From: Armatimonadota bacterium
GTDB taxonomy: Bacteria > Armatimonadota > Fimbriimonadia > Fimbriimonadales > ATM1
Direction: 5' to 3'
DNA length: 64,000 nucleotides
NCBI GenBank assembly: GCA_003577165.1
Contig: QEUM01000005.1
Coordinates: forward strand, 1 to 64,000
Positions 16,911-25,778 of this stretch are shown in pieces; the stretch's first letter is position 1; each line of letters starts with the position of its first letter. The translations under genes and the position numbers were made by a program. The notes beneath the pieces were generated by a model. The model was not told where the DNA came from. It did not search any database and saw only the letters and a list, made by a program, of their open reading frames with translations.

Positions 16911-17146
16911 GTCCAGTTACTCCCCAGGACTCCAGCTGACTACAGAGTCAACATAATACATATTATCAGACAGTACGCAAAAGAGGGCAAGTTGGCGGCC
17001 GGCTGCGTTCCGGGAGTGGGTGCGAAGGCTTCTCCACACCTGCTCCCTCTACGCGAGGCGGCGTGACATCGCTGGGAGGCGAGCGCGGTGGGAGAGCGGG
17101 CCGCGACCCGGTCTGGGGGTCGCTGCAGTGGGAGTGTCGGCCGGGA
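16911..17146. other. intergenic region between convergent genes
   Basis: I see no supported gene here. The stretch includes an AT-rich inverted repeat (16953-16958 with 16961-16966), unusual against the GC-rich surroundings, and several GC-rich runs. There is no T-tract hairpin for the minus-strand gene that ends at 17147. Confidence 0.45.
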
Positions 17147-17353
17147 TTACGACGCGGAGACTTCGCTGACGATCTTGTCGAGTTCGTCGGCCTTGGTCCT
17201 GCAGAAGTTGACGGCGTCGTCAATCAACCGGTCGACGCTCTTGGCCTGGGCCTTCATTCTGCGGACGTAGTAGGCTGCGGCGGCGCTGATGCCGACGACG
17301 GCGGCCGTAACCGCGAAGATCTTCGCCCAGTTGGGCCCTGACTGTCGAGCCAT
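17147..17353 (-). CDS. small membrane protein, YtxH-like
   Basis: A 68-aa protein with one transmembrane helix (IFAVTAAVVGISAAAAYYV, about residues 12-30) followed by a basic then amphipathic helical tail (MKAQAKSVDRLIDDAVNFCRTKADELDKIV). This layout resembles YtxH/DUF-type small membrane proteins with a coiled C-terminal tail. It lies 32 bp downstream of the response regulator on the same strand and is probably cotranscribed. Function unknown. Confidence 0.6.
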   Translation of the reverse strand: MARQSGPNWAKIFAVTAAVVGISAAAAYYVRRMKAQAKSVDRLIDDAVNFCRTKADELDKIVSEVSAS

Positions 17354-17385
17354 ACCTTTACTATCGTCGGACGAGCGGGAAAAGT

Positions 17386-17784
17386 TCAGATTTCGTACCT
17401 TTTCGATGGGTCGTCGCCGCCCTGGATGATCCGCTTGATGAACGTGACGAGTTCCATCGGGTTGAAGGGCTTGGTGAGGTACACGTCGGCGCCGTAGTGG
17501 TAGCCCTCGAAGACGTCCTTGTCCTGGGCTTTGGCCGTGAGCATGACCACGGGGAGATTCTGCATCTCAGGGTCGCGGCGGAGGGTCTTGAGGACCTCGA
17601 AGCCATCCATGTAAGGCATCATCACGTCGAGGACCACGATGTCCGGCTTCTCGGACTTGATCTTCTCCAAGCCCTCCTTGCCGTCATACGCCGTCACGAC
17701 CTGCCAGCCCTGCCTCTCCAGGTTCACCTGGATCAGCCGGACGATGCTCCTCTCATCGTCGCACACAAGAATCTTTACCGCCAT
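17386..17784 (-). CDS. single-domain response regulator (CheY-like)
   Basis: A 132-aa stand-alone receiver domain. Asp9/Asp10, the phosphoacceptor Asp53 (VVLDVMMP), Thr83 (VMLTAK) and Lys105 (LTKPF) are all in place, so it should be phosphorylatable. There is no output domain, so it acts by protein-protein contact, for example in phosphorelay or motility/secretion control. No histidine kinase is nearby. It precedes a small membrane protein on the same strand. Confidence 0.92.
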   Translation of the reverse strand: MAVKILVCDDERSIVRLIQVNLERQGWQVVTAYDGKEGLEKIKSEKPDIVVLDVMMPYMDGFEVLKTLRRDPEMQNLPVVMLTAKAQDKDVFEGYHYGADVYLTKPFNPMELVTFIKRIIQGGDDPSKRYEI

Positions 17785-17868
17785 GCTATCAGTACCTCTC
17801 CATGCAAGGAATCAGGGCGAATCCTACCTCATGCCGCCCGCCCCTCCCTGGCGGCTGAGACCTCTGCC

Positions 17869-18402
17869 CTACTCACCCTCATTGTAGGACTCGAGGATCG
17901 AGTCTAAGACGAATATCCCGGAGCCGGTTCGCAGGGCGAGGGCGATCGCATCGCTCGGCCGGCAGTCCACTTCAATTTCCTCCGCTCCCTTGCGGATATA
18001 GAGCTTAGCGTAGTAAGTCGAGTTCCAGAGGTCGTCGATCACGACCCGATCCAACTCCACGTCCACACGATCCAGCAAAGTCTTCATCAAGTCGTGGGTC
18101 AGGGGCCTGGACACAGACGAGTTTTCGAGGGCGATGTGGATCGCCATCGCTTCGTAGGGTCCGATCGAAATTGGAAGCACTCGCCCCGAGTCGTCCTCAA
18201 GTTGGACGAAGCGATGGATCGTGCCGGCCTCCTCGGTGCTGTACACCCCTTCGACTCGGACGGCGACTGGCGTTCCCGCAAAGCCCTCCCGCCCTATGTC
18301 CGTTGGGAAGAACGGGGGTGGGGTTTCGAGGTCCTCTGGAAGCTGCGACCCCTCCTCTTCCCTCTCGTCGTCCGGTTCGAATTCGTCGCGTTCCCTATCC
18401 AC
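17869..18402 (-). CDS. bifunctional nuclease family protein (DUF151)
   Basis: A 177-aa protein from a GTG start. The first ~45 residues are a very acidic, Pro-rich tail. The DUF151 core follows: VYSTEEAGTIHRFVQLEDDSG, then LPISIGPYEAMAI, LTHDLMKTLLDR, and the signature DCRPSDAIALALRTGSGIFV near the C-terminus. Family members were described as bifunctional RNase/DNase enzymes in plants and appear widely in bacteria with an uncertain role. It sits just downstream of rho (28-bp gap, same strand), so cotranscription is likely. Confidence 0.88.
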   Translation of the reverse strand: MDRERDEFEPDDEREEEGSQLPEDLETPPPFFPTDIGREGFAGTPVAVRVEGVYSTEEAGTIHRFVQLEDDSGRVLPISIGPYEAMAIHIALENSSVSRPLTHDLMKTLLDRVDVELDRVVIDDLWNSTYYAKLYIRKGAEEIEVDCRPSDAIALALRTGSGIFVLDSILESYNEGE

Positions 18403-18430
18403 GGTGTGAGTCCGTCTCCAGAACCGTAGT

Positions 18431-19825
18431 TTAGCCTCCGCGCATCCTCTGCACGATGCCCTGCAGGAATTCCGCGTTGGAAGCCGTCCGTTTCAGCAAC
18501 TTGATGAGGGACTCCGTTGCTTCGACCGTGTCCTGCTGGTTTGCCAACAGGCGGTGAAGTTGGTAGACGCTTTCGAGTTCGTCGGGCGCAAAGAGTTTCT
18601 CCTCGGCTCGCGTCGAACTCCGCTTGACTTCGATGGCGGGCCAGATGCGTCGCTCTGCGAGGTCGCGGCTTAGGACGAGTTCCATGTTGCCCGTGCCCTT
18701 GAACTCCTCGAAGATCGCGTCGTCCATCTTGGATCCCGTGTCGATGAGCGCCGTCGCGATGATGGTCAGGCTGCCGCCTTCCTCGATGTTGCGGGCAGAC
18801 CCGAAGAACCGCCTGGGCCTGTACATCGCTGAGGGGTCCAATCCGCCGCTGAGGGTCCGGCCCGATGGGTTGACCGTCAGGTTGCTCGCCCGCGCCATTC
18901 GGGTGATGCTGTCGAGGAGGATCACGACGTCATTGCCCACCTCTACCAGCCTGCGGGCCTGCTGAAGGCAGAGTTCGGAGACTCGCATGTGGCTTTCGGG
19001 CGGTTCGTCGAACGTGCTGGAAATGACCTGGCCCCGCACCGACCGCCTCATGTCGGTAACTTCTTCCGGCCGCTCGTCCACGAGAAGCACCATCAATTTG
19101 ATTTCGGGATGGTTTCTCTCGATGCTGTTCGCGATGGTCTTCAGGAGGCTCGTCTTTCCGGCCTTCGGCGGGGAGACGATCAGGCCCCTTTGGCCCTTGC
19201 CGATCGGGCAGATCAAGTCGATGATTCTCGCCGCGATGTTCTCGGGAGATGTTTCCATCCGGATTCGTTCGTCCGGGAAGATCGGGGTGAGCTTGTCGAA
19301 CTCCACCCGATTTCGAATCGTGTCGGATTCCGTCGGGAAGGTGTTGACGGACTCGACCCTAAGCATCCCGTGGTACTTCTCGCCTTCCTTTGGGGACCTG
19401 ACCTGTCCGAAGACCCAGTCGCCGGTTCGAAGACCGAATTTGCGCACCTGCGACTGGCTTACATAGACGTCCTCGGGCGAAGGGTGATAACTCTTCTGCC
19501 GCATGAAGCCCCAGCCTTCCGGCAAGAGTTCCAGAACGCCACTCCTGTATTCGGCGCCATTCTCCTTGTTCGCCTCGACGAGGATCTGCTCAACGATCTG
19601 GTGGCGACTGGCGCCGTTCAGGGAGATCGAGAGCTTCTTGGCCTCCTTGACCAACTCGGCATCGGAGAGCGAATCGTAGAAGGCGTAGTCCTTGTCGGGC
19701 AGCAAGTCCAGATCTGCCTGAGTGATCTGAGGCTCACGGGGGCGATCCTGACGACCGCCTTTCGATTTGCGCCTCTGACGTGAAGGATTGTTCGAGTCCG
19801 AACCACTTGGTTTGCGGAAATGCAT
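18431..19825 (-). CDS. rho: transcription termination factor Rho
   Basis: A 464-aa RNA-dependent ATPase. Residues 1-35 are a basic low-complexity extension. Then come a Rho N-terminal helical domain (about 36-90), an OB-fold RNA-binding domain with LLPEGWGFMR at about 100-109, and a RecA-like domain with Walker A SPPKAGKTSLL at about 218-228. Walker B (VVILLDSITRMARA) and the Q-/R-loop region of hexameric Rho (SGGLDPSAM, PRRFFGSARNIEEGGSLTII) follow. Length is typical for Rho with a short N-terminal insertion. Several transcripts in the window lack T-tract terminators, in keeping with Rho-dependent ends. Confidence 0.97.
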   Translation of the reverse strand: MHFRKPSGSDSNNPSRQRRKSKGGRQDRPREPQITQADLDLLPDKDYAFYDSLSDAELVKEAKKLSISLNGASRHQIVEQILVEANKENGAEYRSGVLELLPEGWGFMRQKSYHPSPEDVYVSQSQVRKFGLRTGDWVFGQVRSPKEGEKYHGMLRVESVNTFPTESDTIRNRVEFDKLTPIFPDERIRMETSPENIAARIIDLICPIGKGQRGLIVSPPKAGKTSLLKTIANSIERNHPEIKLMVLLVDERPEEVTDMRRSVRGQVISSTFDEPPESHMRVSELCLQQARRLVEVGNDVVILLDSITRMARASNLTVNPSGRTLSGGLDPSAMYRPRRFFGSARNIEEGGSLTIIATALIDTGSKMDDAIFEEFKGTGNMELVLSRDLAERRIWPAIEVKRSSTRAEEKLFAPDELESVYQLHRLLANQQDTVEATESLIKLLKRTASNAEFLQGIVQRMRGG

Positions 19826-19892
19826 GATGGATCACCAACCGATGAAGAGGAAGTCACGAGGGCTGACGGCCGCTCGAACTGGGTGTGGGTTT

Positions 19893-19898
19893 AGTATA
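19893..19898 (-). promoter_or_regulatory. predicted -10 element for rho
   Basis: On the minus strand TATACT matches the -10 consensus about 67 bp upstream of the rho ATG; the best -35 candidate is weak. The implied leader of about 60 nt would allow the autoregulatory attenuation known for rho in other bacteria, although no hairpin is obvious. Confidence 0.4.
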
Positions 19899-19960
19899 TC
19901 ACGAACCTGGGCGAAGTCCCAAAGTTCGGCGGGAATATCCTACCCGGTTACCCGCCCACG

Positions 19961-20524
19961 TTACTTGTCGGCTGGACTTCCGCGAGCCTCCACCTCGGAA
20001 GCCACGTGGATGTCCGGGAGCCAGCGGTACCGGCCGTCTAGGTCGAGACCGTAACCGACGACGAACTCCGGCCCCACCTCGAAGCCGATGAACTGAGGCT
20101 TCACGGCGCCCCGGAAGGCGGACGCTTTGAACAGCAGGGTCGCGACCATGATTCTCTTGGGGCGCTTCGCCTGGAGGAGCCCGACGATGTGGTCGAGGGT
20201 AAGTCCCGAGTCCACGATGTCCTCCACTACGAGCACTTCCCTTCCCTCGATGTCAGAACTCACGTCCAACTTGATCTCGACCGCTCCGCTGCTCTTCGCG
20301 CCGACGTATGAGCCGACGCTAATGAACTCGAGGCTGCAGTCGAGTCCGAGAGCCCGCAGCAGATCGGCGACGAAGACGAAGGAGCCCTTGAGAACTGCGA
20401 CGACAACAGGGGGCTCGGCGGCATACACTTGTCGAATCTCAAGCGCGAGAGCCCGCACCCTCTCCTCGATCCTCTCCTTCGAGATCAGCGGCACGGTATT
20501 CGCATGCCGCACGTGCTCATTCAA
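19961..20524 (-). CDS. hpt: hypoxanthine phosphoribosyltransferase
   Basis: A 187-aa cytosolic purine-salvage enzyme that transfers phosphoribose from PRPP to hypoxanthine or guanine. The PRPP-binding signature VLVVEDIVDSGLT spans about 98-110, with the conserved acidic pair at 101/102. The N-terminal VVVAVLKGSFVF (PPi loop) and the GAKSSG flexible-loop region are also in place. C-terminal FVVGYGLDLDGRYRWLPDI is typical for bacterial Hpt. It starts 5 bp after the stop of the upstream esterase gene, so the two are probably cotranscribed. Confidence 0.95.
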   Translation of the reverse strand: MNEHVRHANTVPLISKERIEERVRALALEIRQVYAAEPPVVVAVLKGSFVFVADLLRALGLDCSLEFISVGSYVGAKSSGAVEIKLDVSSDIEGREVLVVEDIVDSGLTLDHIVGLLQAKRPKRIMVATLLFKASAFRGAVKPQFIGFEVGPEFVVGYGLDLDGRYRWLPDIHVASEVEARGSPADK

Positions 20525-20529
20525 TTCTG

Positions 20530-21288
20530 TCAGTGCTCCCGGAAGAACTTCGCAATTTTCTCTCCCGCGTCACCCGGCAGGCGATGGCCCTGTTCGTGCA
20601 GGTAGACGACGACGTCCGCCCCCCCGGCGCCTCCCTTGTAGAGAGTGCACTCCTTAGCCCAGGCTGCGCCCTTCTCCGGTGAGCGGCAGATGTCCTTGAC
20701 TCGCTTGATCGCTCGCTCTTGCACGTCGTATGAGACGATTCGATCGCTTTCACTCGCCAGAACCATGATCGGCTTCGGGGGCAGTTGGGAAATGAGCGCA
20801 GTCGAGGAAGCCGCAGACGGCGCGAGGGCAGCAAACGCTTGGCTCCTCGCTTTCCACAGGAGGTACACGAACGCCCCCCCGTTAGAATGGCCGGCTGCAT
20901 AAACGCGCTTTGGATTCACTCGATGCTTCTCGATGGCCCATCGCAAGATGGCGTCCACGAACTTGATGTCCCTGTCGCCGTTCCCACCGCTCACCAGTTG
21001 CCAGCCCGCCCTTTTGCCCTCTGGGTCACGTCCAGTTGAGGTGGGCAGACCTTGGGGATAGACGGTGACGGCCTCCGGCCAAGAGTCGTGCAGGCGAAAC
21101 GACCGCGCCGCCTGCTCGCTCGATCCCCCGTGGCCGTGAAAGACGAGCACGAGCGGAGAATCCGTCTTTGAAATCTTCGAGTCGTAGACGAGGAAACTAC
21201 GCTCAACGCCCTCGACTTGAAGTTGCACCTTCGCGGGAGCGAATCCATGGAAGGCTGTGAGAAGAAGCGAGATAATTGCTACTGCCAT
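20530..21288 (-). CDS. PHB-depolymerase/feruloyl-esterase-like alpha/beta hydrolase
   Basis: A 252-aa exported alpha/beta hydrolase with an N-terminal hydrophobic signal (MAVAIISLLLTAFHGFA). The oxyanion region is LVLVFHGHGGS and the nucleophile elbow is GHSNGG (Ser at about 139). The C-terminal His is in HEQGHRLPG, giving the pattern of the Lpq/PHB-depolymerase esterase family (COG3509). An Asp in ASESDRIVSYD probably completes the triad. Likely substrates are polymeric or aryl esters; the exact one is unknown. It is upstream of hpt with a 5-bp gap, although function does not suggest a pathway link. Confidence 0.82.
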   Translation of the reverse strand: MAVAIISLLLTAFHGFAPAKVQLQVEGVERSFLVYDSKISKTDSPLVLVFHGHGGSSEQAARSFRLHDSWPEAVTVYPQGLPTSTGRDPEGKRAGWQLVSGGNGDRDIKFVDAILRWAIEKHRVNPKRVYAAGHSNGGAFVYLLWKARSQAFAALAPSAASSTALISQLPPKPIMVLASESDRIVSYDVQERAIKRVKDICRSPEKGAAWAKECTLYKGGAGGADVVVYLHEQGHRLPGDAGEKIAKFFREH

Positions 21289-21360
21289 TGCCAGGTCATA
21301 CGTCGGAGCATCACTAAAGTTCGGCTTCGTCGGCCTCCACCTCGCCTCTCGTCAGCAGCC

Positions 21361-21837
21361 TCACTCAAAGTCCCAGTGAATCTCCGTGTCTCCGTTGAGC
21401 GCTTGGAGCTGGTTGAGTTGCCCGTCGTGATACGCCATGTGCGTGATCGCAATGGACATCAACTCCAGTGGCGTCGTCTGCCCTGCGGGCAGGACGATTG
21501 TTTCAGCGATCCTGTCATCGGGCACCGCATTCCATGCTGAGAGCATGTCGTCAGTAGATTCTCCGAACTCCTCGATCGCCTTCTCCTTGCTCCGGTACTC
21601 ATCCGGAGCGACGAGAAAGCCCTGAGGAAATTGGCCGGGGTCCTCACCCCGAAGTCGCTTTGCGAACCGTCGGTGCACATACGAGAGTTCGTAGACATAA
21701 TCGACTGCGGCCCGAGCCGCGCCCCCGGGCGACGTAAGAAGAAGATCTTCAGGCGTGGCGGCAATGTCCGCGGCTACCATCTTCCTCCCTTGTTCGATCT
21801 GTTCACGAATGTAAGACTTAAGGCTCGGCTCGCTCAT
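21361..21837 (-). CDS. DinB-like four-helix-bundle protein
   Basis: A 158-aa DinB-superfamily protein. His54 (YELSYVHRRFAKRL) and the C-terminal His-x3-His pair in ITHMAYHDGQLNQ make the metal triad. The spacing to the esterase gene upstream of hpt is about 70 bp on the same strand. It is unrelated in close detail to the DinB protein at 13, so not a recent duplicate. Function is not inferable beyond the family's presumed thiol-transferase or hydrolase activity. Confidence 0.82.
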   Translation of the reverse strand: MSEPSLKSYIREQIEQGRKMVAADIAATPEDLLLTSPGGAARAAVDYVYELSYVHRRFAKRLRGEDPGQFPQGFLVAPDEYRSKEKAIEEFGESTDDMLSAWNAVPDDRIAETIVLPAGQTTPLELMSIAITHMAYHDGQLNQLQALNGDTEIHWDFE

Positions 21838-21933
21838 AACCCATTATGGCCACCGCGAACTCGGCTCGGGTCCTCCACTGGCCGCCCCACCTCAGGCTCA
21901 AGTGAATCTCTCGACGTGCCAAACTCACCTACC

Positions 21934-22581
21934 ATGATCTTCATGAGCGCAGCCTCCGTCCTTTTCGCCGCGCTGTCCCCGGCCCTCCCCGCGGAAACCG
22001 TGCGCCTCTTCGACGGCAAATCCCTTACCGGATGGACCATGGACATTCCGGACGCCGATAAAGACCCGACGGTGGCAAAGCCCTTTCTAGTGAGAGACGG
22101 CGTGCTCGTGAGCCTCGGCAAGCCGATGGGCCACCTGGTCACCGACGGCGCTTACGAGAACTACAAGTTGGTCGTGGAGTACCGCTTCGTGAAGGAGGCA
22201 GGGAACTCCGGAGTAATCGTTCACGTTTCGAAGCTGCGAGCGCTTAACAACTTCCTTCCACAGGGGATCGAGTGCCAACTCCGCAGCGGCAACGCCGGCG
22301 ACTTTCACCTGTTCAATGAAACTCTCAAGCAGCGCGGGACGCAAACCGAGGCCAACGCCAGAAGGCTCGTGAACTTCACCGACAATTCCGAAAAGCCGAT
22401 CGGCGAGTGGAACCGTATGGAGATTGAGTGCAAGGAGGACACGATCAAGGTGTGGGTGAACGGCGACCTCGTCAACGACGGATATGAGTCCTCCGTTCGG
22501 CGTGGACGCATCGCCATCCAGTCTGAGGGCACCGAAATCGAGTTTCGCAAGATCGACTTGACTCCGCTCGCAAAACCGTAA
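21934..22581 (+). CDS. DUF1080 (3-keto-disaccharide hydrolase-like) secreted protein
   Basis: A 215-aa protein from ATG 21934 with a short signal peptide (MIFMSAASVLFAALSPALPA). The DUF1080 concanavalin-like fold is clear: VRLFDGKSLTGWT at the mature N-terminus, FLVRDGVLVS, YKLVVEYRFVKEAGNSGVIVHV, GIECQLRSGNAGDFH, EWNRMEIECKEDTIKVWVNGDLVN and GRIAIQSEGTEIEFRKIDL at the end. The family includes 3-keto-glycoside hydrolases and carbohydrate-binding proteins. No Shine-Dalgarno sequence is seen. It stands alone between oppositely oriented genes. Confidence 0.88.
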   Translation: MIFMSAASVLFAALSPALPAETVRLFDGKSLTGWTMDIPDADKDPTVAKPFLVRDGVLVSLGKPMGHLVTDGAYENYKLVVEYRFVKEAGNSGVIVHVSKLRALNNFLPQGIECQLRSGNAGDFHLFNETLKQRGTQTEANARRLVNFTDNSEKPIGEWNRMEIECKEDTIKVWVNGDLVNDGYESSVRRGRIAIQSEGTEIEFRKIDLTPLAKP

Positions 22582-22628
22582 GAGATACCCGTCCTTAACG
22601 GATTCCCAATGGCCGAGCGATCGAGGCG

Positions 22629-23903
22629 CTAATCAATCGTTGCGCTGTATACGGCGCGGATAACTTCGTCCGGCGTGGTCATTCCCTTCAAGATCTTCTC
22701 CCGCCCGTCTTCCAACATGGTCTTCATGCCCTGTCGTCTAGCGGCGGCGAGGATTTCGCCGTGGGATGCGCCCTTGGCGATCGCCCCGCGCATGTCGGGT
22801 GTTCCGAGGAAGAGTTCAAAAACTCCCGTTCGGCCCTTGTATCCGGACCCTCTACAGTTCGCACAGCCCTTCCCCGCAAACATCGTGCCGTGAACCGTTT
22901 GACCTGGCTCGAACCCGAGCGCGATCAGTTCGTCTTCCGTCGGTTGGTAGGGCTGGATGCAGTCTTGACAGTTCGTTCTCACGAGCCTCTGCGCCATCAC
23001 TGCGACGGTGACGGCCGCACAGAGGTATGGCTCAGCTCCCATGTCGAACATTCGTCCAATCGTCTCGACGGAGTTGTTCGTGTGAATCGTGGTCATCACG
23101 AGGTGCCCCGTGAGCGCGGCTTGAATGCCGATGCCGAGCGACTCGCCGTCCCGCATTTCGCCAACCATCATCACGTCCGGGTCCTGCCTTAGGAACGAGC
23201 GCATGACGCGCGGAAAGGTCATCTTCTCCGTGACCTGGACCTGCGTCACATTGTCGCTGAACTCGTATTCGATAGGATCCTCGACTGTGACGATGTTTCG
23301 CTGTTTGCGATCAAGAAGATGCAGGCTCGCGTACAGGCTCGACGTCTTGCCCGAGCCGGTCGGCCCGGTCACCATGATCATGCCGTAGGGGTTCTGGATC
23401 GCCTTCACCCACTTCTCCATTGTCTCGTCGGGCATGCCGAGCTGACGAAGGTCCACGCGCATCGCGGCCGGGTCGAGCAGTCGGAGAACGACCTTTTCGC
23501 CGTTCAGCGCCGGAATCACGGAGCAACGCGCGCTGAGTTTGCGGTTCATGTACTCCATGTCGATGCGGCCGTCTTGCGGCTCGCGTCGCTCGTCGATGTG
23601 CATGCCTGCCGCCAACTTGATTCGCGCGATGACGTTTGCGGCCGTTTCTGGCGGAAGTTGCCCGTTCTCCGTCAGTTGCCCGTCGACACGGAACCGAATC
23701 TTCAATTGATCGCGCTCGGGCTGGAGGTGGATGTCGCTCGCTCCCGCTTCGAGGGCGTTCATGAAGATGTTGTCCACGATCTGAACGGCGATGGACATCT
23801 CCTCGCCGCCCATTTCACGCGCTTTCCCCTGTTCTCGCAGGATGAGGCGGAATCTCTTCATCGCGCCGAAGTTGCTTCGGCTCATGTCGGTCATTTCAGG
23901 CAT
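22629..23903 (-). CDS. GspE/PilB-type secretion ATPase, short form
   Basis: A 424-aa ATPase from ATG 23903, chosen because GGAGG lies close upstream; the longer in-frame start at 23966 lacks one. It lacks the ~150-residue N-terminal MshEN domain of PilB/GspE. What remains is N2 (VQIVDNIFMNALEAGASDIHLQP), Walker A GPTGSGKTSSLYAS, the Asp box TVEDPIEYE, Walker B VGEMRDGESLGIGIQAALTGHLVMTTIHTN, and the CxxC...CxxC zinc motif (TNCQDC and KGCANCRGSGYKGRTG). It would power type IV pilus or type II secretion assembly at the inner membrane. No pilin, PilC or PilQ genes are nearby. Confidence 0.9.
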   Translation of the reverse strand: MPEMTDMSRSNFGAMKRFRLILREQGKAREMGGEEMSIAVQIVDNIFMNALEAGASDIHLQPERDQLKIRFRVDGQLTENGQLPPETAANVIARIKLAAGMHIDERREPQDGRIDMEYMNRKLSARCSVIPALNGEKVVLRLLDPAAMRVDLRQLGMPDETMEKWVKAIQNPYGMIMVTGPTGSGKTSSLYASLHLLDRKQRNIVTVEDPIEYEFSDNVTQVQVTEKMTFPRVMRSFLRQDPDVMMVGEMRDGESLGIGIQAALTGHLVMTTIHTNNSVETIGRMFDMGAEPYLCAAVTVAVMAQRLVRTNCQDCIQPYQPTEDELIALGFEPGQTVHGTMFAGKGCANCRGSGYKGRTGVFELFLGTPDMRGAIAKGASHGEILAAARRQGMKTMLEDGREKILKGMTTPDEVIRAVYSATID

Positions 23904-23994
23904 GGCTCCTCCGATGTTACCGTTGTGGTCTGCTGTAGGACGCCGAGCGGGCTCCTGCCTGTTCACGTGAACTCGTGCAGAATCCGCTCCCAGG

Positions 23995-24921
23995 ATGGAA
24001 TTCGTCGCCGATCGGCGCGAGCGGCTGGATCAGCTGCTGGCCCGGCACTTCCCAGAGGCGAGCCGCAGCAGGCTGGCGGCCCACGCCCGGACCGGAGGGG
24101 TGCGGGTCGACGGCATCGAACGCAAGCCCAGTTACCGAGTCGAGCCTGGTGAGGTCGTTTCTGTGGCGCCACTTCTGGACTCGCCGCCCCATGACCTCGA
24201 CCCCGTTCCCCTCCCACTGACCGTCGTCTTCGAGGATGCGCATCTGCTGGTTCTCGACAAGCCCGCGGGCCTCACTGTGCACCCTGCCGCGACTTCCAAG
24301 GGACCGACACTCGTCCAGGCGCTGCTCGCCCACGGAGTCTCTCTCAGCGCCGCAGGCGGGGCGTTCCGACCCGGCATCGTCCACCGGCTCGACAAAGACA
24401 CGAGTGGGTTGCTCCTGGTCGCAAAGTCGGATCGGGTTCACGTCGCCCTTCAGAGGGCGATTCAGGAGCGGCAAGTGGACCGAAGGTACTGGGCTTGGGT
24501 GCTCGGCGTCCCGAGGGAGACTGAGTTCAGGGTGGAAAGCCACGTCGGACGCCATCCGCGAGACCGGAAGAAGCAAGCGGTTCTATCGCAATCGGCCCCG
24601 GGAGCAAGGCTGGCGATCACGGACTGCCGGCTCGTTTCGAGCGGCGCTGACCCAAGTGGGGTTACCTTGTCGCTCGTCGAATGCAAGCTCTCGACGGGGC
24701 GAACCCATCAGATACGCGTCCACCTGGCCTCCGTCGGGCTACCCATCTTGGGGGATCGCGTCTATGGCGCAAGTTCGGAACTTGCGCCGCGCCAGGCGCT
24801 CCACGCGTACCTGCTCACCTTCGAACATCCGGTGACGCTCGAGGCCATGAGTTTCGTTTCGCCCGTGCCAAAGGACCTCGAACCCATCGCGTCTATCGCG
24901 CCGCCGCCAGGGGCTTCCTGA
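23995..24921 (+). CDS. rluD: RluD-type 23S rRNA pseudouridine synthase
   Basis: A 308-aa RluA/RluD-family enzyme. An N-terminal S4 RNA-binding domain (RLDQLLARHFPEASRSRLAAHARTGGVRVDG, about 10-40) precedes the catalytic domain. The catalytic Asp lies in HRLDKDTSGLLLVAKS (about 135-150), with VLDKPAGLTVHP before it and the C-terminal TGRTHQIRVHLASVGLPILGD. It isomerises uridines in 23S rRNA; the exact target position is not readable from sequence. The gene is divergent from the secretion ATPase, with 91 bp between them. Confidence 0.92.
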   Translation: MEFVADRRERLDQLLARHFPEASRSRLAAHARTGGVRVDGIERKPSYRVEPGEVVSVAPLLDSPPHDLDPVPLPLTVVFEDAHLLVLDKPAGLTVHPAATSKGPTLVQALLAHGVSLSAAGGAFRPGIVHRLDKDTSGLLLVAKSDRVHVALQRAIQERQVDRRYWAWVLGVPRETEFRVESHVGRHPRDRKKQAVLSQSAPGARLAITDCRLVSSGADPSGVTLSLVECKLSTGRTHQIRVHLASVGLPILGDRVYGASSELAPRQALHAYLLTFEHPVTLEAMSFVSPVPKDLEPIASIAPPPGAS

Positions 24922-24976
24922 AGGCAACCCCGGCGGCTCCCTTCCGGTATGGTGACATCGGGAGGCACTGGACGCT

Positions 24977-25765
24977 TTGCGAAAGTTTTGGCGCGTTTAC
25001 AAGGTGATGCTCGTTTCGAGCATTCGCCGGGACATGGAGTTCCGGGCAAACTTCTGGGCGCGAGTCGGGCAAAACGTGCTCTGGTGCACTTTCTACATCC
25101 TCGTCCTGGTCATCATCTATCGAAACACAGACTCGATTGCGGGATGGGGGGCGGGTGACAGCTACCTCCTGATGGCCACGCTGCTATTCCTGTGGGCCTT
25201 CCTCGAGGCCTTCGTGGGCGAAAGCCTGATGGAACTGCCCGAGAAAGTGCGGAAGGGCACACTGGACTACGATGTCCTCAAGCCAATCGACGCGCAATTC
25301 CTGATCAGTTTTCGCCGGTTCCGTCTTCAGTCGCTCGGAGTGCTGTTCAGCGGAGTCGCGACGCTTGCCGTAGGGCTTCATCTCGGCGGCTACTCGCCAT
25401 CGGTTCTGCAGTGGCTCAATTACGGGATACTGACGACCTGCTCGGTGGTGATCTTCTACTCGTTCCAATTCATGATGATGACCTTGTCCATCTGGTTCGT
25501 GAGAGTGGATAACTTGTGGGTCCTCGGCGAGTCACTGTTCAATGTGGCGAGGTTTCCGCTCGACGTGTTTGGCAATCCAATCCGGATGTTCCTGACGTTT
25601 GTGTTGCCTGCCGCGTTCATCGCGACGATCCCCGCACGAGCCCTCATGGCTCCGCTGCCACTGGGATGGACAGCCGGCGCGATCGCGTGGGCGTGTGGTT
25701 TCTTCTTGGCGAGCCGAGCGTTCTTCGCATTCGCCATTCGACAATACTCAAGCGCAAGTTCGTGA
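24977..25765 (+). CDS. ABC-2 type permease (DUF990-like)
   Basis: A 262-aa six-helix membrane permease from a TTG start preceded by GGGAGG. The N-terminal MRKFWRVYKVMLVSSIRRDMEFRANFW segment and the middle LPEKVRKGTLDYDVLKPID motif are typical of the DUF990/COG3694 half of ABC-2 exporters, which usually occur with a second permease and an ATPase. Neither partner is adjacent: the next gene, 13 bp downstream, is a UPF0182 protein. Its ATPase must be encoded elsewhere if it functions as a standard exporter. Confidence 0.85.
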   Translation: MRKFWRVYKVMLVSSIRRDMEFRANFWARVGQNVLWCTFYILVLVIIYRNTDSIAGWGAGDSYLLMATLLFLWAFLEAFVGESLMELPEKVRKGTLDYDVLKPIDAQFLISFRRFRLQSLGVLFSGVATLAVGLHLGGYSPSVLQWLNYGILTTCSVVIFYSFQFMMMTLSIWFVRVDNLWVLGESLFNVARFPLDVFGNPIRMFLTFVLPAAFIATIPARALMAPLPLGWTAGAIAWACGFFLASRAFFAFAIRQYSSASS

Positions 25766-25778
25766 GGGGGTTCACAAC